Assembly (NCBI GenBank): GCA_900548635.1
Contig: URLP01000038.1
Span: 1-13,379, forward strand
Reading direction: 5' to 3'
Origin: an uncultured Megasphaera sp.
GTDB taxonomy: Bacteria; Bacillota; Negativicutes; Veillonellales; Megasphaeraceae
Length of the DNA stretch: 13,379 nt
Shown here: positions 5,663-11,842 of the stretch, piece after piece
Numbering within the stretch: position 1 is the stretch's first letter
How the letters are laid out: each line of letters begins with the position of its first letter
Program-made: the position numbers and the translations under genes
The notes under the pieces: generated by a model
Seen by the model: the letters and a program-made list of their open reading frames with translations, nothing else
What the model was told of the DNA's origin: nothing
The model's database searches: none

Positions 5663-6595
5663 GTGACGGAAAGTGAAAGGCAGCTCCAGGAGCTGGCCCT
5701 GTCGATCCAGGCTGCAAGGCAGGAGGCAGGCTGTCAGCGTGCGGTGATGCCGGCAGCGGCGGATACCATACCCAATCTCGGCGGCGAAGCCCGTTCCGGT
5801 GACTGCCTGGTCAGTATGCTGGCCAGCGGCAGCAAGGGCAATGCGGCTTACATCCGCTGCGGCAAAACGAATATCCTCATCGATGCCGGCATCAGCTGCC
5901 GCCGCATCGAACAGGGCCTGAAGCGCTATGACTGCAGCCTGTCGGATCTCGACGCCGTCTTTATCACGCATGAGCATTCGGACCATGTCAATGGTTTGAC
6001 GACGCTCCTCAAACGGACGAAGATGCCCGTCTATACGACGGCTGAGACCTGGCAGGCCATCGGTAAGAAAGTGGACGGCTTCCAGAATCGCTTCGTCCGC
6101 CTCACGCGGCGCGTGGGCCTCAAGGAAATCCAGGTCGTGCCCTTTGCTATTTCCCACGATGCAGCCCGGCCCGTCGGCTATATGGTCTGCCACGGCGACG
6201 AGAAGATCACCCTGGCCACGGACCTGGGCTGTGTCAGTCCCGATGTGGCGGCTGCGGCTGCCTATGCGGACATCCTTATTTTAGAAGCCAATCATGATGA
6301 AGAAATGGTCCGCAGCGGGCCTTATCCATATCCGCTGCAGCAGCGCATCCTCAGCCGCTGGGGCCATCTCTCCAACAAGACGGCAGCAGCTTTTCTGGCC
6401 GGACTGCCGACGAAAGGCGTCATGCGGGTCCTCCTGGCCCATCGCAGCGAAAAGAACAACACGCCGTCCCTGGCGCTCCATACGATGCGCACCGTCCTCT
6501 CTCAGGCAGGACGGGTCATCGGCCAGGATATTTTATTACGGCTGGCCTGCCAGAAAGGCAGTGTCCGCTTCCAGGAAGGAAGTCATGAATTATGA
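5663..6595 (+). CDS. walJ: MBL-fold hydrolase of the WalJ/YycJ family with an N-terminal extension (310 aa)
   Basis: A cytoplasmic metallo-beta-lactamase-fold protein. The core opens at about residue 50 with VSMLASGSKGNAAYI, then ILIDAGIS (71-78), the metal site THEHSDH with H103, H105, D107 and H108, a later ISHDAARPVGY strand, ATDLGC, and the family tail ILEANHDEEMVRSGPYPYPL with GHLSNKTA and LAHRSEKNN. This matches WalJ/YycJ (VicX), linked in Bacillus and streptococci to the WalRK cell-wall regulator region and proposed to act on DNA; its reaction is not settled. The usual protein is about 265 residues; here roughly 47 extra residues precede the core, Gln/Ala-rich, probably helical. The start is GTG at 5663, 7 bases after AAGGAGG (5649-5655); the in-frame ATG at 5612 lies in the tRNA terminator and is rejected. 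It overlaps htrA by 4 bases. Confidence 0.9.
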   Translation: MTESERQLQELALSIQAARQEAGCQRAVMPAAADTIPNLGGEARSGDCLVSMLASGSKGNAAYIRCGKTNILIDAGISCRRIEQGLKRYDCSLSDLDAVFITHEHSDHVNGLTTLLKRTKMPVYTTAETWQAIGKKVDGFQNRFVRLTRRVGLKEIQVVPFAISHDAARPVGYMVCHGDEKITLATDLGCVSPDVAAAAAYADILILEANHDEEMVRSGPYPYPLQQRILSRWGHLSNKTAAAFLAGLPTKGVMRVLLAHRSEKNNTPSLALHTMRTVLSQAGRVIGQDILLRLACQKGSVRFQEGSHEL

Positions 6596-7725
6596 TGCAG
6601 CGCAAACATATCATCACGGCGGCAGCGGCCGTCGTCCTCATTGCCGTCGGCGTCTTCGGCGGCTTTAAGATCCACGATGCCTTTTTCACGCCCAGCGGCA
6701 CGTACAACGGCACGGTCAACCAGCTCCAGGAACCGTCGAAGTCCGATTCCATCTCCGATGCCCGCAATACGGCGGTCGTCCAGGCGGCGAAGAAAGTCAG
6801 CCCGGCCGTCGTCGGCATTACGACGAAAGTCTATAACCGCGACGTCTTCAACCGCAAGGTCCTCGTCGGCGAAGGCGTCGGTTCCGGCGTCATCTTCGAT
6901 AAAGCCGGCTATATCGTCACTAACAACCACGTCGTCGGCACGGCGAAGACGGTCATCGTTTCCCTTTCTGACGGCCAGAGCACGGAAGGGACCGTCGTCG
7001 GCCGCGATGAAAAGACGGACTTGGCGGTCGTCAAGATCAAGATGGACAACCTGCCTGTCGCTGAATTCGGCGACAGCGATTCCCTCCAGGTCGGCGAACC
7101 GGCCATTGCTATCGGCAACCCCTTAGGTCTTGAGTTCCAGGGGACCGTCACGGTCGGCGTCATCAGCTCCCTGAACCGCACTATCGGCGCGGAAGGGCAG
7201 AGCATGAAGCTCATCCAGACTGATGCGGCCATCAACCCGGGCAATTCCGGCGGCGCCCTCGTTGATGCTGACGGCAAGGTCATCGGCATCAACAGCGCCA
7301 AGATTTCCAAAGAAGGCGTCGAAGGCCTGGGCTTCGCCATTCCGATTAACGCGGCCCGTCCGATTCTGGAAGACCTCATCAAGAACGGCAAAGTCGTCCG
7401 TCCGTACCTCGGCTTGTACGGCCTGGACCAGCAGATGGCAGCCCGCTTCGGCATGAAGCTGAACGTCGAAGGAATTTACGTCTATAAAGTCGCTGCCGGC
7501 GGTCCTCTCGATCAGGCAGGCCTGCGCCACGGCGACGTCATCCTCAAGCTCGACGGCACGGATGTCAAGGACTTCAGCGCCCTCCAGAGCGTCATGGACA
7601 AACACAATGTCGGCGATTCGGTCAGCGTCGACTATACGCGCAACGGCTCGGAAAAAGAAGTCACCGTCGTCCTTCAGGAAAGCCCGCAGAACGATTCCAG
7701 CGACGACCAGGAACAGGGCAACTGA
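6592..7725 (+). CDS. htrA: HtrA/DegP-type serine protease, membrane anchored, one PDZ domain (377 aa)
   Basis: An envelope quality-control protease that degrades misfolded exported proteins. A single N-terminal membrane segment (about residues 7-25, after basic MMQRKH) acts as an uncleaved anchor. A Gly/Ser-rich linker leads to the trypsin-like domain with catalytic H113 (TNNHVVG), D143 (KTDLAVV) and S219 (NPGNSGGA), all intact. One PDZ domain covers about residues 275-365 (GPLDQAGLRHGDVILKLDG), followed by a polar acidic tail. The start ATG (6592) lies in the ATGA overlap with the walJ stop; a second ATG at 6595 is equally possible, and AGGAAGG is 12 bases upstream, so translation is probably coupled. 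The order walJ-htrA-rlmH is that of Bacillus, supporting vertical inheritance. In a diderm the protease domain would face the periplasm. Confidence 0.95.
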   Translation: MMQRKHIITAAAAVVLIAVGVFGGFKIHDAFFTPSGTYNGTVNQLQEPSKSDSISDARNTAVVQAAKKVSPAVVGITTKVYNRDVFNRKVLVGEGVGSGVIFDKAGYIVTNNHVVGTAKTVIVSLSDGQSTEGTVVGRDEKTDLAVVKIKMDNLPVAEFGDSDSLQVGEPAIAIGNPLGLEFQGTVTVGVISSLNRTIGAEGQSMKLIQTDAAINPGNSGGALVDADGKVIGINSAKISKEGVEGLGFAIPINAARPILEDLIKNGKVVRPYLGLYGLDQQMAARFGMKLNVEGIYVYKVAAGGPLDQAGLRHGDVILKLDGTDVKDFSALQSVMDKHNVGDSVSVDYTRNGSEKEVTVVLQESPQNDSSDDQEQGN

Positions 7726-8204
7726 TGAAGTACCATCTGATTACCATCGGTAAGATTAAGGAAAAATACCTGACTACCGGCATCGATGAATTCCTCAAGC
7801 GCCTGCGCCCGTACGGCCAGGTGGAAGTGACGGTCCTGCCGGAAGAAAAGATGCCGGAAAATCCGTCGGCCGCCCAGAAAACCCAGGTCCTCGACAGAGA
7901 AGGGGAGAAGATGCTGCGCCACGTCCGTCCGGGTTCGCACCTCTTCGCCCTCGACGTCCAGGGGAAACTCATTTCTTCGGAAGATTTGGCGGCGTCTTTC
8001 GCCAAAATCGCCCTTTACGGCTGCAGTGAGATTTCCTTCATCATCGGCGGCCCCTTCGGCCTGAGCGACATCGTCCGCCGCAAAGCCGACACGTGCATCT
8101 CCTTCGGCCGCATCACCCTGACCCACCAGATGATCCGCCTCATCTTACTGGAACAAATCTACAGAGCCATCAAAATAGACCGACACGAACCGTATCATTT
8201 GTAA
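7725..8204 (+). CDS. rlmH: 23S rRNA (pseudouridine1915-N3)-methyltransferase RlmH
   Basis: RlmH is a homodimeric SPOUT-class enzyme that methylates pseudouridine 1915 in helix 69 of 23S rRNA from S-adenosylmethionine, in the assembled 70S ribosome. The 159-residue length is exactly that of the family. Landmarks are MKYHLITIGKIKEKYL at the start, the trefoil-knot SAM site around SFIIGGPFGLSD (about 103-115), and the C-terminal run THQMIRLILLEQIYRAIKID ending in EPYHL; most relatives end in EPYHK or HPYH plus a basic residue, so the last residue is slightly unusual. The ATG overlaps the htrA stop by one base (TGATG), so the gene is coupled. It ends the walJ-htrA-rlmH operon. Confidence 0.97.
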   Translation: MKYHLITIGKIKEKYLTTGIDEFLKRLRPYGQVEVTVLPEEKMPENPSAAQKTQVLDREGEKMLRHVRPGSHLFALDVQGKLISSEDLAASFAKIALYGCSEISFIIGGPFGLSDIVRRKADTCISFGRITLTHQMIRLILLEQIYRAIKIDRHEPYHL

Positions 8205-8210
8205 AAAAAG

Positions 8211-8254
8211 GGAGTACGCATGAGATTTCCCATCATCATGCGTACTCCTTTTTT
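8211..8254. terminator. Terminator of the walJ-htrA-rlmH operon
   Basis: GGAGTACGCATGA (8211-8223) pairs perfectly with TCATGCGTACTCC (8236-8248), 13 pairs with a 12-base loop, followed by T6 and preceded by a run of A, so it may work in both directions. It stands 6 bases after the rlmH stop. Confidence 0.93.
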
Positions 8255-8402
8255 GGCGTCGTTCATCGTTCATCGTAGGTCGTTCATCGCAGAAGGCACC
8301 TGACGGTGCCGCTGTCCGGACGTAGGGGCCGCCATAATCGGCGGCCTGCGCGAATCCTGTGCATAGCCCAAGCCGTAAATATGATGAACTTCGACCCACG
8401 CC
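8255..8402. repeat. 148-bp structured repeat-like element between two terminators
   Basis: No gene is visible here. CGTTCATCG occurs at 8260-8268 and 8281-8289, with a third TTCATCG at 8269-8275. Three hairpins follow in a row: GGCACC/GGTGCC (8295-8310, TGAC loop), the palindrome GTCCGGAC (8314-8321), and GGCCGCC/GGCGGCC (8327-8346, ATAATC loop). The ends are imperfect inverted repeats: GGCGT...GTTCATC at the left and its complement GATGAAC...ACGCC at 8384-8402. The GTAGGGGCCGCC...GGCGGCC core resembles intergenic repeats I recall from Firmicute genomes, but I could not check copy number. It encodes no transposase, so at most it is a miniature or REP-like element. Confidence 0.5.
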
Positions 8403-8414
8403 AAACGACACACG

Positions 8415-8445
8415 AAAAAAAGCTATCGCCGCAGCGATAGCTTTT
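8415..8445. terminator. Terminator of the tRNA-Lys gene
   Basis: AGCTATCGC (8421-8429) pairs with GCGATAGCT (8434-8442) around CGCA. On the minus strand it is followed by at least six T residues, placed about 10 bases after the tRNA-Lys CCA. A T5 run on the plus strand makes it potentially bidirectional. Confidence 0.9.
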
Positions 8446-8451
8446 TCAATT

Positions 8452-8527
8452 TGGTGGACCATCAGGGGATCGAACCCTGGACACCCTGATTAAGAGTCAG
8501 GTGCTCTGCCAGCTGAGCTAATGGTCC
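8452..8527 (-). tRNA. tRNA-Lys, anticodon CTT, CCA encoded
   Basis: On the minus strand the sequence starts GGACCATTAGCTCAGCTGG and folds into a full cloverleaf. The acceptor stem GGACCAT pairs with ATGGTCC, with discriminator A and encoded CCA (8454-8452). The D arm is GCTC/GAGC, the anticodon stem CCTGA/TCAGG carries loop CTCTTAA with CTT read at 8494-8492, and the T arm is CAGGG/CCCTG with TTCGATC. It reads AAG. It has its own promoter and terminator and stands alone. Confidence 0.97.
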
Positions 8528-8582
8528 ATGTTTCGTTGTTTTCTGTGCTCTTTGTTTTCTCTGTTTCCTGAGCACATGTAAT

Positions 8583-8611
8583 ATAATACACGAAAGGAGA
8601 GAAAAATGCAA
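8583..8611 (-). promoter_or_regulatory. Promoter of tRNA-Lys
   Basis: On the minus strand TTGCAT (8611-8606), a 17-bp spacer and TATTAT (8588-8583). Transcription would start near 8576, leaving a 5' leader of about 48 bases that holds a 7-bp hairpin (TGTGCTC at 8544-8550 with GAGCACA at 8570-8576), to be removed by RNase P. Confidence 0.65.
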
Positions 8612-8634
8612 GTCTTTTTTTAAAAAAATTTACA

Positions 8635-8687
8635 GAATCTTGAATTTACCCCGATTCTTGATTTTGCCGACGAGGCGAATGTATAAT
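8635..8687 (+). promoter_or_regulatory. Promoter of the aminopeptidase operon, with overlapping repeats
   Basis: TTGATT (8658-8663), an 18-bp spacer and TATAAT (8682-8687) make a reasonable promoter about 37 bases before the gene. AGAATC (8635-8640) and GATTCT (8653-8658) form an inverted repeat that ends at the -35. The same bases also give a direct repeat, ATCTTGAATTT and TTCTTGATTTT. Such repeats against a -35 could be an operator; no regulator can be named. Upstream, T7A7 (8615-8628) is a rigid A-tract that could act as an UP-like element or weak end signal. Confidence 0.55.
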
Positions 8688-8723
8688 AAAAATGATATGA
8701 TTTTTATAGATTGAAAGTGAGCG

Positions 8724-10178
8724 ATGCAGATGATTACTTATAACGGCAACGGCGGCATGAATACCCTGGCTGTCGGCATCAATCAGCGCATGTCGACGCT
8801 GCGGCAGCTGCCGGAAGAGGACGTCAGGCTAATCAAAGCTTATGCCGAAGAGCATCCGGAAATCCTGGACTACAAGTCCCTCTACGTCTTCCACTGCCTC
8901 TCGGAAGGCATGGCCAAGACGTATTTCCTCATCGGCCTGGAAGGCAAGCCCATCCGCTATTCGACATATGAAGACTTTCGCCTGGCCCGGCGCCTGATGG
9001 CGGCGGCTATGCAGGAAGGCGTGAGCGAACTGGCCGTCATGGCCGATACCCTGGAAATGGACCTGGGTTCCCTCATCGACGGCCTTTTATACCGCAATTA
9101 TGAATTCCTGCCCTATAAAAAGAGAGCCAGGAGCCGGACCGTGGCCAGCATTAATATCCTGACCCACAGCCTGCGGCCGAAGGAATTCAATTCCATGTGC
9201 TACATGTATACGTCCGTCTATGAAGGCGTCTATGCAGCCCGCGATTTGGTCAACATGCCCTCGAACGACCTGACGCCGCGCAAGTTCACGGACATGGTTT
9301 CAGAAATGCTCAAAGGCGACAACATCATCATCGAATCCCTCAATAAATGGGCCCTGGAAAAACGGCGCATGGGCGGTATCGTCGCCGTCGGCAAGGGCAG
9401 CATGAATCCGCCTCAGCTCCTTTCCATCGCCTATCAGGGCGACCCGAAGAGCCGCGACGTCCTGGGCATCGTCGGCAAAGGCGTCACCTATGACAGCGGC
9501 GGCCTTTCCCTGAAGAGTCATGCCAACCTGGAATTCATGAAGGACGATATGGCCGGTGCCGCCGCAGTCGTCGGCGTCATCCGCGCCCTGATGCTGCTCA
9601 AGTATCCCGTCAATGTCCTGGCCGTCGTGCCCCTTGTAGAAAACATCCCGTCGGGCATGGCCTATCACGTCGACGATATTCTGACCATGTACAACGGCAA
9701 GACCGTCGAAGTGAAGAATACCGATGCCGAAGGGCGCCTCATTTTAGCTGACGCTTTAAGCTATGCCCAGGAAAAAGGGGCGACGCGCCTCATCGATTTA
9801 GCGACCCTGACCGGCGCCTGCGTGACGGCCTTAGGGACCGTGCGCAGCGGTATGATTGGCAACGACCAGGAATGGATGAACCGCTTCTTCAAAGCGGCGA
9901 CGGAAGTCCACGAAAAGATCTGGCAGCTGCCAGCCGATGAAGAATATGAAAAACAGCTCGAAAGCGACATTGCCGACCTGAAGAACGTCGGCGGACCCGA
10001 AGCCGGAGCCATTACAGCCGGCCTTTTCCTGAAACAGTTTGTTCACGACGGTACGCCATGGATCCACCTGGACATCGCCGGCCCGGCTTTCAATGAAAAG
10101 CCCGATGAAACAGGCTTCAGAGGGGCGACGGGTGTCGGCATCAAGTCGATTTTACATGTACTGCAGGGAGGGGTTTGA
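8724..10178 (+). CDS. M17 leucyl aminopeptidase (PepA type, 484 aa)
   Basis: A cytoplasmic two-metal aminopeptidase that removes N-terminal residues, often Leu, from peptides. The catalytic domain fills the C-terminal two thirds. Numbered from 8724, the expected residues are K252 and D257 in GKGVTYDSGG, K264, D275 in MKDDMAG, and D334, E336 and R338 in NTDAEGRL. Their spacings (5, 12, 23, 82, 84, 86 from the first Lys) equal those of E. coli PepA (K270, D275, K282, D293, D352, E354, R356), so the enzyme should be active. The N-terminal domain (about 1-150) is much less PepA-like, which is normal for the family; DNA binding as in PepA cannot be assumed. The start may be 8724 or ATG 8730: the weak AAAGTGAG site lies 8 bases before the latter. 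It overlaps the next gene by one base. Confidence 0.93.
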   Translation: MQMITYNGNGGMNTLAVGINQRMSTLRQLPEEDVRLIKAYAEEHPEILDYKSLYVFHCLSEGMAKTYFLIGLEGKPIRYSTYEDFRLARRLMAAAMQEGVSELAVMADTLEMDLGSLIDGLLYRNYEFLPYKKRARSRTVASINILTHSLRPKEFNSMCYMYTSVYEGVYAARDLVNMPSNDLTPRKFTDMVSEMLKGDNIIIESLNKWALEKRRMGGIVAVGKGSMNPPQLLSIAYQGDPKSRDVLGIVGKGVTYDSGGLSLKSHANLEFMKDDMAGAAAVVGVIRALMLLKYPVNVLAVVPLVENIPSGMAYHVDDILTMYNGKTVEVKNTDAEGRLILADALSYAQEKGATRLIDLATLTGACVTALGTVRSGMIGNDQEWMNRFFKAATEVHEKIWQLPADEEYEKQLESDIADLKNVGGPEAGAITAGLFLKQFVHDGTPWIHLDIAGPAFNEKPDETGFRGATGVGIKSILHVLQGGV

Positions 10179-10984
10179 TGAACGTCGATTTACACATGCA
10201 TACGACGTGCTCTGACGGCGTCTATACGCCGGAAGCACTGACGCAGATGGCCGTCGATGCGGGACTCGGCATGATGGCCATTTCCGACCACGATACCGTC
10301 GCTGCTTATGACGGCAGCCATACCTTTGCCGCCGGCGTGCGCGTCATCCCGGCCATTGAAATCAGCTCGGAATGTGACGGCGAAGACGTGCACATCCTGG
10401 GCTACGGCATTGATACAGAGGACGCTGGATTGCAGGATTACTGCGTGCAGTTCAAGGAACGGCGCTTCAACAGGGCTCTGGAAATCGTCGACCGCTGCCT
10501 GGGTCTTGGCTATGACATCGACCGCAGCGCCATCGAAGCGACGCTCGGCCGCGGCGGCACAGTCGGCCGGCCCCACATCGCGCGGCTGCTCGTTGCCAAG
10601 GGCTATTTCCCCGATGTCAAGACGGTCTTCGACAAGCTCCTCTACCGCGGCGGTCCGGCTTACGTGCCCTACCACCGGCGCACGATCGACGAGTGCGTGG
10701 CCCTCATCCGCCAGGCCGGCGGCATGGCCGTCCTGGCTCATCCGGGATTGCTGAAACGGACACTCGCAGAAGTCCTGACGCACGATTTCGACGGCGTCGA
10801 AGTTTACCATCCGAAGAACCGCGGCCGTTATGAAGAATTTCTGCAGCTTGCGCAGCAGCGTCATTGGTATGTCAGCGGCGGCTCCGATTTCCATGGAACC
10901 ACGGGACGTTTCCCTGAAAGGGTCGGCCTCTTCACCGTCGCTGCCGACAAGGTCCGCCCGTTATTGACACATGTTATGGAATAG
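10178..10984 (+). CDS. PHP-domain phosphoesterase, RNase AM/TrpH (YciV) type (268 aa)
   Basis: A metal-dependent hydrolase of the polymerase-and-histidinol-phosphatase fold. Metal ligands are visible in order: H6 and H8 in DLHMHTTCSDG with D13, D37-H38 (SDHDT), E61 (PAIEIS), H72 (VHILGYGID), H188 (LAHPG) and D237/H239 (GSDFHG). The insertion between H72 and H188 is of the size seen in E. coli RnmA (YciV), a 5'-3' exonuclease that trims rRNA 5' ends and hydrolyses 3',5'-nucleoside bisphosphates; that specificity is inferred from family likeness. The in-frame TTG at 10175 is rejected in favour of ATG 10178, which overlaps the lap stop (TGATG) and follows AGGGAGGGG by 4 bases. The tight coupling to the aminopeptidase and the P-loop gene suggests one transcript, not one pathway. 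Confidence 0.9.
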   Translation: MNVDLHMHTTCSDGVYTPEALTQMAVDAGLGMMAISDHDTVAAYDGSHTFAAGVRVIPAIEISSECDGEDVHILGYGIDTEDAGLQDYCVQFKERRFNRALEIVDRCLGLGYDIDRSAIEATLGRGGTVGRPHIARLLVAKGYFPDVKTVFDKLLYRGGPAYVPYHRRTIDECVALIRQAGGMAVLAHPGLLKRTLAEVLTHDFDGVEVYHPKNRGRYEEFLQLAQQRHWYVSGGSDFHGTTGRFPERVGLFTVAADKVRPLLTHVME

Positions 10985-11008
10985 CGTACAGAAAAGCAGG
11001 TGAGAGAG

Positions 11009-11842
11009 ATGGAAATTTACGGCTTTATCGGTGCCAGCGGTACCGGCAAGAGCCATCACGCCCTGGTCGTCGCCCATGACCACGATATTCAGTGCATCAT
11101 CGACGACGGTCTGCTCATCGACCACAACCGCATCATTGCCGGCCGTTCGGCCAAAGAAGAAACGAACCGCCTGAAAGCCGTGCGCCGGGCCATTTTCAAT
11201 AAGCCTGAAGACGCAGCGGCTATGCGGGCGGCGCTGGCCAAAGTCAAGCCGGAGAAGCTGCTCATCCTGGGCACGTCGAAGCACATGATTCATCGCATCT
11301 GCGAGTCCCTGCAGCTGCCGGAAGCGTCGCAGTTCATCCGCATCGAAGATGTCTCAGATCCGCAGGAAATCGCCAAGGCCCGGGCTATCCGCCTGAAGGA
11401 AGGCAAGCACATCATCCCTGTGCCGACGATGGAACTGAAGCCCCATTTCCAGGGCTATCTCCTCGACCCGATCCGTTCCTTCTTTTACGGCCGCAACGGC
11501 AAGAAGCTCTCTGCTTTCGAACGCTCCGTCGTCCGGCCCGTTTTCAGCTATTACGGCAAGCTCATCTTTTCCGACGAGGTCCTGGAAGCGTTAGTACGCC
11601 ATGCGTTGGGGAAAAATGAAGGCGTCACTAAAATCAACCGTCTGCGCGTGGCCATTAATTACAATTCGACGCGCAACGGCCTGGCTATCATCCTTTCCCT
11701 GACCGTCGCCTACGGCGAGAATATCAAGACGCTCATGAGCCGCATCCGCCGCGATATCCAGGACGAAGTCGAATATACGACGGGCATGTGCGTGGAAATC
11801 CTGAAGATCACGGTCAGCGGCATTTCGGCGCCCCAGTCTTAG
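11009..11842 (+). CDS. P-loop NTPase fused to an Asp23/Gls24-like domain (277 aa)
   Basis: The protein starts with a nucleotide-binding motif, GASGTGKS (residues 8-15, K14/S15), right after the first strand EIYGFI. CIIDDGLLI (29-37) could supply Walker B-like acidic residues, and KLLILGTSK lies near residue 87. There is no signal peptide or membrane helix. The C-terminal part (about 180-273) matches the Asp23/Gls24 (DUF322) envelope-stress pattern: IFSDEVLEALVRHAL, then EGVTKINRLRVAI, ILSLTVAYGENI, RRDIQDEVEYTTGMCVEILK and TVSGI. Asp23 proteins of staphylococci lie on the cytoplasmic face of the membrane in contact with the envelope. The substrate and partner are unknown. The start is ATG 11009, 5 bases after AGGTGA (10998-11003); GTG 11000 is rejected. 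It lies 24 bases after the PHP gene and its stop overlaps that of the convergent gene. Confidence 0.75.
   Translation: MEIYGFIGASGTGKSHHALVVAHDHDIQCIIDDGLLIDHNRIIAGRSAKEETNRLKAVRRAIFNKPEDAAAMRAALAKVKPEKLLILGTSKHMIHRICESLQLPEASQFIRIEDVSDPQEIAKARAIRLKEGKHIIPVPTMELKPHFQGYLLDPIRSFFYGRNGKKLSAFERSVVRPVFSYYGKLIFSDEVLEALVRHALGKNEGVTKINRLRVAINYNSTRNGLAIILSLTVAYGENIKTLMSRIRRDIQDEVEYTTGMCVEILKITVSGISAPQS

Noticed and set aside
8260..8289. Repeated CGTTCATCG units as a CRISPR array
   Set aside because: Units are 7-9 bp with 0-5 bp between them; no 25-35 bp repeats or regular spacers and no cas gene in the window.
8145..8462. 105-codon minus-strand ORF across the rlmH end, terminator and repeat
   Set aside because: It crosses a strong terminator hairpin and the structured repeat, and has no ribosome binding site; its translation is the product of repeat sequence.
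10190..10894. 234-codon minus-strand ORF inside the PHP gene
   Set aside because: The plus strand encodes a full PHP motif set; the minus frame is Ala/Val/Asp-rich shadow coding without a start signal.
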